The notes: generated by a model not told the origin, from the sequence alone. Shown: positions 28,212 through 40,230, counted from the first letter of the stretch. The stretch is DNA of 64,000 bases from Ideonella sp. (GCF_016702655.1 NZ_JADJDO010000013.1:129067-193066); one strand, 5' to 3'. Numbers and translations: made by a program.

Positions 28212-28946
28212 TCAATCCTCCGACGAGGCAAACCCCAGCACCACACGCCGCGTCATCGCGCTCTTCTTCTCGATCTTGGTGACGACGACGGCGCCGATGT
28301 CGGCGGTGTTGGCAACATGGGTCCCGCCGCAGGGCTGCAGGTCGACACCGTCGATCTCGACCAGCCGCACCCGGCCCTGGCCACGCGGCGGCTGCACGCT
28401 CATGCTGCGCACGAGGCCGGGGTTGGCGTCGAGTTCGGCCTCGCTGATCCAGCGCTGGCGCACCGGATGCGCCTCGGCGACCAGGCGCGCCAGGCCGGCG
28501 CCGATCGCCTCGCGGTCCAGGGGCTCGCTCATGTGGAAGTCGAGCCGCGCGTAGTCGGCCGTGATCGAGCAGCCGTCGACCGGATGCGGCACCAGCGCGC
28601 ACAGCAGGTGGGTGCTGGTGTGAAAGCGCATGTGGCGCTGGCGGCGCCCGCGGTCGATGCAGGCCTGCACCGCCATTCCCGGCGCCAGGCCGGCCAGCGC
28701 TGCCTCCTGCCCGGGCGCGGGCAGGTGCACGATCTCGCCCGGCGCCGCGCCCTTGCGCGTGTCGACGATCGCGATCACGCTCCCGTCGCCTAGCGCCAGC
28801 GTGCCGCGGTCGCCCGCCTGCCCGCCGCCGTGTGGGTAAAAGACGGTGCGGTCGAGCCGGATGCCGGCCTCGTCGATGGCCGTGATCGTCGCGTCGCAGG
28901 CGTCGAGCGACGCGTCGTCGCGGAACAGTTCGAGGGTAGCGATCAT
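28212..28946 (-). CDS. alanyl-tRNA editing protein (AlaX family)
   Basis: The 244-aa protein corresponds to the editing domain of alanyl-tRNA synthetase: FYPHGGGQAGDRG near residue 37, the zinc/editing HxxxH in MRFHTSTHLLCAL, and the second zinc motif LQPCGGTHVANT. AlaX-type proteins hydrolyse Ser- and Gly-tRNAAla in trans. ATG 28946 (MIATLELFRDDAS) is the start. The open frame extends upstream across an unrelated stretch and was cut. The gene is monocistronic and convergent with the GDT1 gene. Confidence 0.9.
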   Translation of the reverse strand: MIATLELFRDDASLDACDATITAIDEAGIRLDRTVFYPHGGGQAGDRGTLALGDGSVIAIVDTRKGAAPGEIVHLPAPGQEAALAGLAPGMAVQACIDRGRRQRHMRFHTSTHLLCALVPHPVDGCSITADYARLDFHMSEPLDREAIGAGLARLVAEAHPVRQRWISEAELDANPGLVRSMSVQPPRGQGRVRLVEIDGVDLQPCGGTHVANTADIGAVVVTKIEKKSAMTRRVVLGFASSED

Positions 28947-29078
28947 GGGCGCGAGAATAGCCTGCCGTGGCGCCCAAAGCCCCGCCTGCAGCAACCGGGT
29001 CCCAAAGAGAGGACAATCGGGGTCTCGACGCCGTTCGCGGCGCCAAGCAATCATCCCCCGACTTCCAGCCCCTGCGCC

Positions 29079-29330
29079 ATGGCAACACGACGTTCCACAC
29101 CCGCAGCGCCGACCGACGGCACCCACAAGCTGCGTCAGACCCAGGCCGAATACACTGCCGCGCGGCCAGCGCCCGAGCGCGGCGTCAAGCCGATGATGTC
29201 CAACTCGCGGATGTATGTCTGCCGGCGCTGCCAGGCCAATTTCAAGACCGGCGACGGCAAGCCCGATCTTCGCCTGAGCGGCCTCGGCAAGTGCAACCGC
29301 TGCCTGGCGGCGACGGCGGTCGCCGCCTGA
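29079..29330 (+). CDS. small zinc-ribbon protein of unknown function
   Basis: The 83-aa protein from ATG 29079 (MATRRSTPAAPTDGTHKLRQ) ends with RMYVCRRCQANFKTGDGKPDLRLSGLGKCNRCLAATAVAA. The CxxC...CxxC pair, 23 residues apart, would bind one zinc. The N-terminal half is basic and probably disordered. It is divergent from the alaX-type gene and precedes the SDR gene by 25 bp. The start and two-Cys-pair design support a real gene. I know no named family. Confidence 0.6.
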   Translation: MATRRSTPAAPTDGTHKLRQTQAEYTAARPAPERGVKPMMSNSRMYVCRRCQANFKTGDGKPDLRLSGLGKCNRCLAATAVAA

Positions 29331-29355
29331 GCGGCGCAAGGCCGTCGCGCCTGCA

Positions 29356-30159
29356 GTGGCGGCTTCGATCGTGAACGGCGCCGCTGCCGGGCCCGTCGCG
29401 CTGGTCACCGGCGCGGCGCGCGGCATCGGCCTCGCCATCGCGCGCCGCTTCCTCGCGCGCGGCCACCGGGTCGCGATGCTCGACATCGACGGCCCGACGC
29501 TCGAGGTTGCCGCCACCGCGCTCAGCGATACCGACCGCGTGCTGGTGCTGGTAGCCGACGTCTCGCAGCCGCAGCAGGTGGCCGAGGCGGTCGGGCGCGC
29601 GGCGGCGCGCTTCGGGCGCATCGACGCGCTCGTCAACAACGCCGGCATCGCGATCTTCAAGCCCATCCTCGAGACCAGCTACGACGACTGGCGGCGCGTG
29701 CTCGCGACCAACCTCGACGGCCCCTTCCTGTGCACCCAGGCCTGTGCGCCGGTGATGGCCAAGGGCGGCGGTGGCAGCGTGGTCAACATCGCGTCGATCT
29801 CGGGCCTGCGCGCGAGCACGCTGCGCGTCGCCTACGGCACGAGCAAGGCGGCGCTGATGCAACTCACGCGCCAGCAGGCCGCAGAACTCGGTCACATGGG
29901 AATCCGCGTGAATGCGGTCGCGCCGGGGCCAGTGGATACGGCGATGGCGCTCGCGGTGCACAGCCCGGCGATTCGTGCCGACTATCACGCCGCGATCCCG
30001 CTCGATCGGTACGGCACGCCCGACGAGATCGCCGCGGTGGTGGTCTTCCTGTGCAGCGCCGAAGCGAGCTACGTCACCGGGCAGGTGCTGTCGGTCGACG
30101 GCGGCTTCGAGTCCACCGGCATCGGCCTGCCGGCGCTGCGCGGGCGCACGGGCGGCTGA
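29356..30159 (+). CDS. SDR-family oxidoreductase (3-oxoacyl-ACP reductase-like)
   Basis: The 267-aa protein has the Rossmann glycine motif ALVTGAARGIGLAIARRFL, NNAG at about residue 95, the catalytic Ser in VVNIASISGL, and YGTSK for the Tyr-Lys pair, ending with YVTGQVLSVDGGF. It is a classical NAD(P)-dependent SDR, FabG-like by motif, but the substrate cannot be told. GTG 29356 starts the frame; a GTG at 29371 would remove five residues. No operon partner other than the zinc-ribbon gene is seen. Confidence 0.88.
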   Translation: MAASIVNGAAAGPVALVTGAARGIGLAIARRFLARGHRVAMLDIDGPTLEVAATALSDTDRVLVLVADVSQPQQVAEAVGRAAARFGRIDALVNNAGIAIFKPILETSYDDWRRVLATNLDGPFLCTQACAPVMAKGGGGSVVNIASISGLRASTLRVAYGTSKAALMQLTRQQAAELGHMGIRVNAVAPGPVDTAMALAVHSPAIRADYHAAIPLDRYGTPDEIAAVVVFLCSAEASYVTGQVLSVDGGFESTGIGLPALRGRTGG

Positions 30160-30273
30160 GCGCACGCTCCAGCCGCGGTGGGGCTTTTGCGCGCCGGTGC
30201 GGCGCGCCGCGGCTCAGGTTGCCACAATGCCGTCAGTAGGCGCAATCGGGCCGCGAGCCCCAGGGGAGCAAGC

Positions 30274-30837
30274 ATGTCGAAAGACGGACCGGCGGTGGAG
30301 CGGGTGATGCAGCGCGGTTTGCGACCCTGGTCCCCGAGTCGACTGGGCGCTGCGCTGCTGGCCTGCGCCGCCGTCGCGGCCGGCTGCGCGAGCATGAGCA
30401 CGCCCAAGTCGCTGCCGGCAGGCGCAACCGAGGCCCAGGTCGTGGCGGCAATGGGCAAGGTCACCGGGCGCTACAGATTTTCCGACGGCGGCTTCCGGCT
30501 CGAGTTCGCGCGCGGGCCGCAGGGCCGCGAGACCTGGATGGTCGACTTCGATGCGGCGGGCCGGATGATCGACTCGGAGCAGGTGATGGACCTCTGGCAC
30601 CTGAGCCGCATCACGCCCGGGCTCACCATCGATGACGTGCTGGTGCGCGTCGGCCACCCGGGAAGCATCAAGCCGATCCCGCGCCAGCAACTGTCGATCT
30701 GGAACTACCGCTATCCGACCAACGACTGCCTGTGGTACCAGATCTCGATCGGTGACGACGGCAAGGTGATCTCGGGCAGCCAGGCAACCGACCCGCAGTG
30801 CGACGTGGGGGCGATGCGCGCGGGTGTCTCGCTGTAG
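30274..30837 (+). CDS. lipoprotein, BamE/SmpA-like
   Basis: The 187-aa protein from ATG 30274 has a GGGGA ribosome site and an N-terminal signal with lipobox LAC-AAVAAGC (Cys at about residue 36), so it should be anchored in the outer membrane. The mature part contains a TEAQVVAAMGKVTGRYRF helix-strand and a second WHLSRITPGLTIDDVLVRVGHPG unit, like the two-layer repeats of SmpA/BamE-like lipoproteins. These bind the BAM complex or peptidoglycan. The resemblance is structural and weak, so the function is tentative. Confidence 0.7.
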   Translation: MSKDGPAVERVMQRGLRPWSPSRLGAALLACAAVAAGCASMSTPKSLPAGATEAQVVAAMGKVTGRYRFSDGGFRLEFARGPQGRETWMVDFDAAGRMIDSEQVMDLWHLSRITPGLTIDDVLVRVGHPGSIKPIPRQQLSIWNYRYPTNDCLWYQISIGDDGKVISGSQATDPQCDVGAMRAGVSL

Positions 30838-30893
30838 TGCAGCCGCACGATGCGGGCTGCCACGTCGGCGTGCAGCCGCCGAGGGGGCACAGG

Positions 30894-31448
30894 TCAGGGG
30901 ATCGCGAGCCCGTCGCCGAGAGCGATCCGGCCGGGCAACTGCAGCGCCGGCGTGGACTGCTCCTTGAGCAACCGGGCGCCGTACTTCAGGCGCACGCTGG
31001 CCGAACATTCCCCGGGAGCGACGGCGACCACCCGTCCGCCTTCGATGCTGAGCGCTGCACTCTTGAAGCGTGCCGTCAGCTCGATCCTCAGGCGCAGTTC
31101 CGGCAGCGCGATCCCGGCCACCTCGGGCTGGATCACGGCCTCGTGCGTCGAGGCGATGTCGTGCTGGCCCAGCGGCACGATCGACACCTCGCCCGGCGGG
31201 TGCCGCACCGGATCGCGATACTCGCGCAACGCCGCTGCCTTGAGCCACGCGCCGGCCACGAGCTCGATCACGTCGACGTCCAGCGCATCGCGCAGCTTGC
31301 CGGCCGCCGCGTCGGCAGCGAGGCCGAACACGGTCGCAACCACGCTTGCCCGCCCCGGCGTCTGATCGACATGCGTGCGCAAGGTCGCCTCCAGATCGGC
31401 CGCGGCGACCGGGAGCAGCGCGGCGAGCTTGACTCCGGATCCGCTCAT
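30894..31448 (-). CDS. hypothetical protein paired with the PASTA protein
   Basis: The 184-aa protein MSGSGVKLAALLPVAAADLEATLRTHVDQTPGRASVV... is mixed alpha/beta without Cys-rich or membrane segments. It contains a DPVRHPPGEVSIVPLGQHDI loop and an LRLRIELTARFKSAALSIEGGRV beta segment. Its start ATG 31448 overlaps the PASTA-protein stop (ATGA at 31445-31448), so the two form an operon and probably act together. It resembles no family I can name. Confidence 0.6.
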   Translation of the reverse strand: MSGSGVKLAALLPVAAADLEATLRTHVDQTPGRASVVATVFGLAADAAAGKLRDALDVDVIELVAGAWLKAAALREYRDPVRHPPGEVSIVPLGQHDIASTHEAVIQPEVAGIALPELRLRIELTARFKSAALSIEGGRVVAVAPGECSASVRLKYGARLLKEQSTPALQLPGRIALGDGLAIP

Positions 31449-33244
31449 GAAGGACCTCCCAGGGTGGCTTGTTCAACCAGGTTCGGCGGGCCGCGCTCCA
31501 GCCGTACATGCAGCGCCAGCGCCGGTCCTTCGGCCTGCGGCAGGGCCGCCGACGAGCTGCCCGCGGCGACCGGCTCGAGGCGCACGCGGTAACGTACCGG
31601 AGACCACAGCGCGGCCGCGGCGCCGGCAGCCACGACCGCAAGCGCAGCCGCACCGCCCGCGAGCCAGGGCCAGAGCGGCCCGCGCGAGACGCGCAAAGTC
31701 ACCGTCCCGCCCGTCGGCAGGCGGGCGCCCGGCGCTGGCGACTGGCCGATCACGGTGCCCGAAGGTGCCGCGTCGAAAGCAGGCTGCGGGTCGGCGAGGC
31801 GGGCGCCCGCCTGCGCCGCGGCCGCGCGCGCCTGGTCGAGGTCCAGGCCGGTCAGGTCGGCAAGGGGCGGCGCGCCGAGCGAGACCTCGATGCGAACCGC
31901 CGCTCCGGCATCGACGATCGTCCCCGGCGCCGGGCTCTGGGTCGCGATGCGGCCGGCGGCGACCGTGGTCGAGTCGATCGAACGTGGCTCGGCGCGCAGG
32001 CTTCCGCCGAGGCGCTCGACGGCCTCGTCGAGCGCCAGGCCCGTGACATCGGGGACGGTCACCTGCGCCGCGGCCGCCGCCCAGTAGCGCACGGTGCTGC
32101 CGCGCCGTGCCGTGCTGCCGGCGTTCGGCTGCTGGTCCAGCACCTGGCCCGGCGGCGCTTGCGATTCGCGCGTCTCGACCTCGCCGCGCAGGCCGACGCG
32201 GGCGAGCGCCTCGCCCGCGAGCTCGGCCGACTCGCCGACCAGTGCCGGCACCGCAACGAGCGAGCCGTCCGACACCTGCAACCGAACCGTCGTTCCCGGT
32301 GCGACCTCGGACCCGGCAGCAGGGCTCTGCGCGAGCACGACACCCTCGGCGCGGGTCGACGCCACGGCGCGCGCCTCGAAGGGCAGCTTTCGGCCGGCCA
32401 GGCGCTCGTGCGCGACCGACTCGTCGATGCCGACCACGTCGGGCACGGTGACGCGCGGCGGCGGGCCGCGGCTGACCGCGACCGAGACCATGCTGCCCGG
32501 GCGCACCTGCGTACCGGCGGCAGGCCTCTGGGCGAGCACGACGCCCACCGGCTCGGCGCTGTCGCGTTCGGTAACCGCGTCCACGCCGAGCCGGCGCTCG
32601 CGCAGCAGCGGCGCCTGCGACGCCAGCGTGCGACCGACCAGGTTGGGCACGGCGACGCTGCGCTCGGGCGTTGCCGGGCGGGTATCGGCAGGTCGCTCGG
32701 GTGGCGGCTCGGCAGGTCGTTCGGGCGTGGTACGGGCACCGGGAACGCGCTCCGGCGTCGCCGGCAGCGGCTCGGGCTGCGGCGGCGTGGTCGGCGGCTT
32801 CATTGCCTCTTGCAGCATCCGGCCGAGCAGGGCCCCCAGCGGATCGACGCTGGGCCTGGAGGTCGACCGATCCCTGGCAGGCGGCGTCCGCTCGGCGTCG
32901 GGCGGTGCAACCGAGATCACCACGTCGACCGGCGAGCCGATCTTGACTGGCGTGCCGGCGGCAGGCGACTGGCCGACCACGATCCCGGCACTGCCGCTGC
33001 GGCTCTCGTAGCGCGTCGCGCCCCGCACGAGGCGCGCCTCCTCGAGCAGGGTGTCGACGCGCCCGGCGGGCACGCCTTCGAGCCGGGGCACGGTGCGCAG
33101 ATCGCTCTTGAAAGAGCGCACGGTCGTTGCCGATACCGGCGGCCCGTCTGCCGTGCCCGAAGTCCTCTGCGCGCCAACCCAGCCCGGCGCGGCCAGCGCT
33201 GCCGCGATCAGCAGCGCCGGGAGGCTGCGATACCGGGTGCCCAT
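31445..33244 (-). CDS. secreted or membrane-anchored protein with six PASTA domains
   Basis: The 599-aa protein has a signal peptide (MGTRYRSLPALLIAAALAAPGWVGAQ), then six PASTA units, each with a VPxLxG start and a GxVxxQxPxxGxxxxxGxxVxxxVS end (for example VAVPNLVGRTLASQ, VTVPDVVGIDESVA and VTVPDVTGLALDEA). A proline-rich linker lies between units 1 and 2. A transmembrane helix (WPWLAGGAAALAVVAAGAAAALW) follows the last unit and a short tail ends it. PASTA domains bind peptidoglycan or beta-lactams in Gram-positive kinases and PBPs. Here there is no kinase or transpeptidase domain and the host looks Gram-negative. The call on domain content is secure; the function is unknown. Confidence 0.85.
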   Translation of the reverse strand: MGTRYRSLPALLIAAALAAPGWVGAQRTSGTADGPPVSATTVRSFKSDLRTVPRLEGVPAGRVDTLLEEARLVRGATRYESRSGSAGIVVGQSPAAGTPVKIGSPVDVVISVAPPDAERTPPARDRSTSRPSVDPLGALLGRMLQEAMKPPTTPPQPEPLPATPERVPGARTTPERPAEPPPERPADTRPATPERSVAVPNLVGRTLASQAPLLRERRLGVDAVTERDSAEPVGVVLAQRPAAGTQVRPGSMVSVAVSRGPPPRVTVPDVVGIDESVAHERLAGRKLPFEARAVASTRAEGVVLAQSPAAGSEVAPGTTVRLQVSDGSLVAVPALVGESAELAGEALARVGLRGEVETRESQAPPGQVLDQQPNAGSTARRGSTVRYWAAAAAQVTVPDVTGLALDEAVERLGGSLRAEPRSIDSTTVAAGRIATQSPAPGTIVDAGAAVRIEVSLGAPPLADLTGLDLDQARAAAAQAGARLADPQPAFDAAPSGTVIGQSPAPGARLPTGGTVTLRVSRGPLWPWLAGGAAALAVVAAGAAAALWSPVRYRVRLEPVAAGSSSAALPQAEGPALALHVRLERGPPNLVEQATLGGPS

Positions 33245-33286
33245 GATCGGCCAGGCGGGCCTGCCCAATTTGGCGCGCGCATGAGA

Positions 33287-36046
<2,760 letters not shown>

Positions 36047-36147
36047 GATGGCGTTGTCCTCCTCAGTCTGCAGCATTGCATGCCGGGAGTCTGCGCCGGA
36101 TGCAATGCCCTTGTCGATGCCGGCCTTGCCCGCAGCGCCAGTGCCGC

Positions 36148-37749
36148 TCAGCGGGCGAGTTCCTTGGCCAGCGCAGTCGCATTCTGTGCCGTCATCCCGT
36201 AGATCGAGAGCTGCGGGTTGGCGCCGATGCTGGTCGGGAAGACCGAACCGTCCAGGATCGACAGGTTGGCGATCTGGTGGTGCCGGCCACGGCTCGTGAC
36301 GACGCCTCGCTTGGGGTTCTCGCTCATCGGGCAGCCGCCCATCAGGTGCGCGGTGAACAGCGTCGTGCGGAACTTCTTCAGCGGCAGCTCGGCAATGGCC
36401 CTTCTTGCCTCCGGCCAGTTCGCGTAGTACGCCGAATCGAGATGCGCGGCGCGAACCTTGGTCGCGCCGGCGGCAAACTGCAGCTCGGCCATGCTGAGCA
36501 GGGCGCGCCGCGCGCCCTCCCAAACGTAGTCGCTCAGCTCGTAGTCCAGCACCGGGTTGCCATCGTCGCCCAGGCGCACGGTGCCGCCCTCGCTCTGCGG
36601 AACGAAGCCGTCGCGCAGCAGCGCGAGCAGCGAGTTCGCGCGTGCGAAATCGGCCATCCCCTCCTGCAGGTCCTTGCCGAAGACGTTGAAGGTCGCCGAG
36701 CCGATACCCGGAAACATCGGCGGCACCTCGAGCTTGTAGCCCATGGGTCCGGTGGCCCCGTCCTTCCACTGGAAGTGGTCCGACGCGATCGTCTGCGGCG
36801 CGCCGTAGAAGGCGTTGATCTTCTCCGGCATCGTGGCCATGGTGAGGACGACCGGATGGATCGTCGTGCGCTTGCCGACGAGCTGGTTCGGATCGGGCAA
36901 TTGCGAACGCAGCAACAGCGCCGGCGTGTTCAGCGCGCCACCCGCCGCGACGTAGTGGCGCGCGCGGATCGTCACCGTGACGCCGGTCGGCGTGCGGCCG
37001 TCCTTGGCGCCGAGCGCTTCGCCGATCGCGGCCGTGATCTTGCCGTCGGCATGCTGCAATTGGCGCACGCGCAGGCGGTGGATCAGCGTCGCGCCGTGCT
37101 TCAAGGCCTCCGGGATGGTCGAGACGAGCATCGACTGCTTGGCGTTGACGGGGCAGCCGAAGCCGCAGTAGCCCGAGTCCCAGCAGCCCTTGACGTTGCG
37201 CGGGATGACGTGCGATTCCCAGCCGAGCTTGTCGCAGCCAAGCTTCAGGACGCTGTTGTTCGCGTTCGGCGCCGGCGCCCAGGGGGCGATGTTCAGGCGC
37301 TGCTCGACCATGGCGAACCAGGGCTTCATCTCCTCGACCGAGTGGCCGACGACCTCGTGTTCGCTGGCCCAGAACTTGAGCGTCGGCTCGGGCGTGCGAA
37401 AGCTCGAGGTCCAGTTGATGGTCGTCGTACCGCCTACGGAGCGACCCTGAAGGATCGTGATCGCGCCGTCCGAGGTCGCCTTGCCTGGCCCGCCGCCCTG
37501 ATAGAGGTCGCGGTAGGCGCGCGCCTCCTGCATGTCGCGGAAGTCGGCCGAGGTCTTCAGCGGCCCTTCCTCGACGAGCACGACCCTGAGGCCCGCCTGG
37601 CTCAGGATTTCGGCGGACAGGCCGCCGCCGGCACCGCTGCCGATGATGGCCACGTCGGCCTCGAGCGTCTGCGCCGCGGCCAACGCCGAGGCGTCGATGA
37701 CCTTCCAGCCCGAGGCGATGCCCTCCGTGTAGATGTCGGGAAATGCCAT
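36148..37749 (-). CDS. GMC-family FAD oxidoreductase
   Basis: The 533-aa protein has the FAD site ADVAIIGSGAGGGLSAEILSQAGLRVVLVEEG, the GMC loop GRSVGGTTTINWTSSFRTPE, a Cys-rich CWDSGYCGFGCPVNAKQSML segment, and the C-terminal substrate-loop motif TSRGRHHQIANLSILDGSVFPTSIGANP. The C.F.CP.NAK pattern is typical of long-chain alcohol or sterol-type GMC enzymes. Start ATG 37749. It is 10 bp downstream of a Tat-exported small subunit, and fadD precedes both, suggesting oxidation of a fatty alcohol or sterol-like substrate. The substrate is not known. Confidence 0.9.
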   Translation of the reverse strand: MAFPDIYTEGIASGWKVIDASALAAAQTLEADVAIIGSGAGGGLSAEILSQAGLRVVLVEEGPLKTSADFRDMQEARAYRDLYQGGGPGKATSDGAITILQGRSVGGTTTINWTSSFRTPEPTLKFWASEHEVVGHSVEEMKPWFAMVEQRLNIAPWAPAPNANNSVLKLGCDKLGWESHVIPRNVKGCWDSGYCGFGCPVNAKQSMLVSTIPEALKHGATLIHRLRVRQLQHADGKITAAIGEALGAKDGRTPTGVTVTIRARHYVAAGGALNTPALLLRSQLPDPNQLVGKRTTIHPVVLTMATMPEKINAFYGAPQTIASDHFQWKDGATGPMGYKLEVPPMFPGIGSATFNVFGKDLQEGMADFARANSLLALLRDGFVPQSEGGTVRLGDDGNPVLDYELSDYVWEGARRALLSMAELQFAAGATKVRAAHLDSAYYANWPEARRAIAELPLKKFRTTLFTAHLMGGCPMSENPKRGVVTSRGRHHQIANLSILDGSVFPTSIGANPQLSIYGMTAQNATALAKELAR

Positions 37750-37759
37750 GGCTGGTTCC

Positions 37760-38341
37760 TCAGGCGTTGACCGCTTGGTACATGGCCGCGAGCGGGCCCG
37801 GATAGCCCACAGCAGCGAACGTCTCGGGGATGACGTAGTAGCTGCCCGCGACCAGCCGCACGAGGACATTGCCGCCCGAATTGAGCGTCGCCAGGCTGCT
37901 GCCGCGCCAGCGCTCCAGGAAGGCGGCAAGCTTTCCGGGGCCGGCCTCGTTCCACGCACCGACACCGGTCAGCACATAGCGCAGCGGGCCGATCGCGAGC
38001 AGGTCGAAGAGTTTGCGCAGCTCGGCGCGACTGTGCGCGTCGAGCGCGGCACAGGTGGCGTCGACATTGGCGACGGTCACGCGCGTGCGTCGCTCGCGCT
38101 CGGCAGGGTCGAGCGTCGTCAGGTCGAGCACGACCACCGGCGCGATCGCATTGAAGAGCTCGACGTCGGCAGGCAGCAGGAAGGCGAGGCCCTGCGCCGG
38201 TGCCTTGCCCGCGTCGCTGCAGCCGGGCAGGCTGGCGGCGAGCGTCAGCGCGAGCGAGAAGCCGGCGCCGACCTTGAGGAAGTCGCGCCGCGCCAGGCCG
38301 GACCCACCCTCCAGCAGGGCGTTCATTGCATGCTTGGTCAT
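37760..38341 (-). CDS. Tat-exported small subunit, gluconate 2-dehydrogenase subunit 3-like
   Basis: The 193-aa protein has a twin-arginine signal (ARRDFLKVGAGFSLALTLAASLPGC) and a mature part that starts with PAQGLAFLLPADVELFNAIAPVVVL. This matches the gamma-type subunits of membrane GMC dehydrogenases (gluconate 2-dehydrogenase subunit 3). Such subunits fold before Tat export and carry the FAD-protein partner, here the next gene, to the periplasm. It starts at ATG 38341, 34 bp after fadD. The family call is by motif and context. Confidence 0.8.
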   Translation of the reverse strand: MTKHAMNALLEGGSGLARRDFLKVGAGFSLALTLAASLPGCSDAGKAPAQGLAFLLPADVELFNAIAPVVVLDLTTLDPAERERRTRVTVANVDATCAALDAHSRAELRKLFDLLAIGPLRYVLTGVGAWNEAGPGKLAAFLERWRGSSLATLNSGGNVLVRLVAGSYYVIPETFAAVGYPGPLAAMYQAVNA

Positions 38342-38375
38342 TGGTCGTTCTCGGTCCGTTCGGTGTTGCGTCGGT

Positions 38376-40010
38376 TCAGGCCACGTCGCGCAGTTCGCGG
38401 CGCAGGATCTTGCCCACCGTCGACTTGGGCAGGGCTTCGATGAAGCGCACGTGCTTCGGGATCTTGTAGCCCGTCAGCTCCTTGCGGCAGTGTGCGACGA
38501 CGTCGGCCTCGGCGAGCGCCGCGCCGGGCGCCTTGACGACGAAAAGCTTGACCGCCTCGCCGGTCTTGTCGTCGGGAACGCCGATGCAGGCGCATTCGAG
38601 CACGCCCGGGCAGGCGGTCGCGACGGCCTCGATCTCGTTCGGGTAGACGTTGAAGCCCGAGACGATGATCATGTCCTTCTTGCGGTCGACGATCTTCAGG
38701 AAGCCCTTGTCGTCGAACACGCCGACGTCGCCGGTGCGGAAGTAGCCGTCCTCGGTGAAGGCCGCCGCGTTGGCTTCGGGCTGATTCCAGTAGCCGCGCA
38801 TCACCTGCGGGCCCTTCACGCAGATCTCGCCCGCCTCGCCGATGCCGACCGCGCGACCTTCGTCGTCGAGGAGCTTGATGTCGGTCGAGGGCAGCGGCAG
38901 GCCGGTCGTGCCGCTGAATTCGGTGACCCACAGCGGATTGAAGCTCACGACCGGGCTCGTCTCCGACAGGCCGTAGCCCTCGTGGATGATGATGCCGGTC
39001 ATCGCCTTCCACTTGTCCGAGACGGCGCGGATGACGGCCGCGCCGCCGCCGCCGGCGAGCTTCAGGCGCGACCAGTCGATCTCAGTGCCGCGCGGGTGCG
39101 CCACCAGCCCGGCATAGAGCGTGTTCACGCCCATGAAGACGTTCGGCCGGGCAGCCTTCATCGTGTCGATGAAGCTGTCGAAATCGCGCGGGTTGGGCAC
39201 CAGCCAGTTGTCGGCGCCGAGCGTGAAGAAGGTGATGAAGTTCACCATCAACGCGAAGATGTGATAGAGGGGGATCGCGGTCACGATCACCTGGCCGGGC
39301 TCGGTCAGCGCGGGCGGCATGAAGGCCTTGAACTGCTCGGTGTTGGCAACCAGGTTGCGGTGCGACAGCGCCGCGCCCTTCGACAGCCCCGTCGTACCGC
39401 CGGTGTACTGCAGGAAGATCAGGTCGTCGCCGCGCACGTCCACCGGCGTGAACGGCAGCTGCGCGCCTTCGGCCAGCGCGTCCGCCAGGCTCACCGCGCC
39501 GGTCAGCCGCGCATCGACGGGCGGGCTGGGGAGCACCTTGCCGCTGCCGTCGCCGACGCCGTTGGTGATGACGTTCCTGAGCTTGGTCTTCGCCATGACC
39601 TCGGCCACCGTGCCCGACACGCCGCTGAAGACGACGATCGTCAGGGCGCCGGCGTCGTTCAACTGGTGCTCGAGCTCGCGCGGCGTGTACAGCGGATTCA
39701 CGTTGGCCTGCACCGCGCCGGCGCGGATGATGCCGAGGAACGCGATCGGGAAGGCGAGCAGGTTGGGCGTCATGACCGCGATGCGGTCGCCCTTCTTCAC
39801 GCCGAGCTTGTTCTGCAGGTAGGCCGCGAAATCGCGCGACAGGCGGTCGAGGTCGGCATACGAGAGCGTCTGGCCGGCGCAGCGAAATGCCGGCTTGTCG
39901 GCATGGCGCTTCATCGCCTCGTCCATCAGCGCCACCACCGAAGGGTAGGCGTCGGGGTCGATTTCCCTGGGGGTACTGCCGTAGCTTGCCTGCCAGTGCC
40001 TGCCTGTCAT
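38376..40010 (-). CDS. fadD: long-chain-fatty-acid--CoA ligase
   Basis: The 544-aa acyl-CoA synthetase has the AMP-binding motifs FLQYTGGTTGLSKGAALSHRNL, MTGIIIHEGYGLSETSPVVSFN, DGYFRTGDVGVFDDKG, and the catalytic Lys near the C-terminus (PKSTVGKILRRELRDVA). It activates medium to long-chain fatty acids with ATP and CoA. Start ATG 40010 (MTGRHWQASYGSTPREID). It begins a leftward operon with the Tat-exported subunit and the GMC oxidoreductase. An AT-rich stretch at about 40146-40170 could be its promoter. Confidence 0.95.
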   Translation of the reverse strand: MTGRHWQASYGSTPREIDPDAYPSVVALMDEAMKRHADKPAFRCAGQTLSYADLDRLSRDFAAYLQNKLGVKKGDRIAVMTPNLLAFPIAFLGIIRAGAVQANVNPLYTPRELEHQLNDAGALTIVVFSGVSGTVAEVMAKTKLRNVITNGVGDGSGKVLPSPPVDARLTGAVSLADALAEGAQLPFTPVDVRGDDLIFLQYTGGTTGLSKGAALSHRNLVANTEQFKAFMPPALTEPGQVIVTAIPLYHIFALMVNFITFFTLGADNWLVPNPRDFDSFIDTMKAARPNVFMGVNTLYAGLVAHPRGTEIDWSRLKLAGGGGAAVIRAVSDKWKAMTGIIIHEGYGLSETSPVVSFNPLWVTEFSGTTGLPLPSTDIKLLDDEGRAVGIGEAGEICVKGPQVMRGYWNQPEANAAAFTEDGYFRTGDVGVFDDKGFLKIVDRKKDMIIVSGFNVYPNEIEAVATACPGVLECACIGVPDDKTGEAVKLFVVKAPGAALAEADVVAHCRKELTGYKIPKHVRFIEALPKSTVGKILRRELRDVA

Positions 40011-40145
40011 CGTCCTGCCTCCACGAGTCGGTTCGAAGGCGCCGCCGCTGCGGCGTGGGGGTGCGAGCTTACTACCGGCCGACCGCGGTTGCCGCGGCGG
40101 GCAGGTCCGGGCGCAGGGACGGGCGCGACCCTACCGTCGCCGACT

Positions 40146-40170
40146 GATAGTAATTTGCAATCATTCGTAT
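40146..40170 (-). promoter_or_regulatory. AT-rich promoter region of fadD, weakly Fur-box-like
   Basis: GATAGTAATTTGCAATCATT is the most AT-rich stretch in this part of the window. On the minus strand TACTAT could be a -10 box for fadD. The GATA/ATCATT core faintly resembles a Fur box, but the match is poor. No further operator is seen. Confidence 0.25.
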
Positions 40171-40230
40171 AAGACTGCGTGACTCTGGCTGGCTTCAGGC
40201 GACATCGCTTGCACTACCGGAAGGCTTGCC

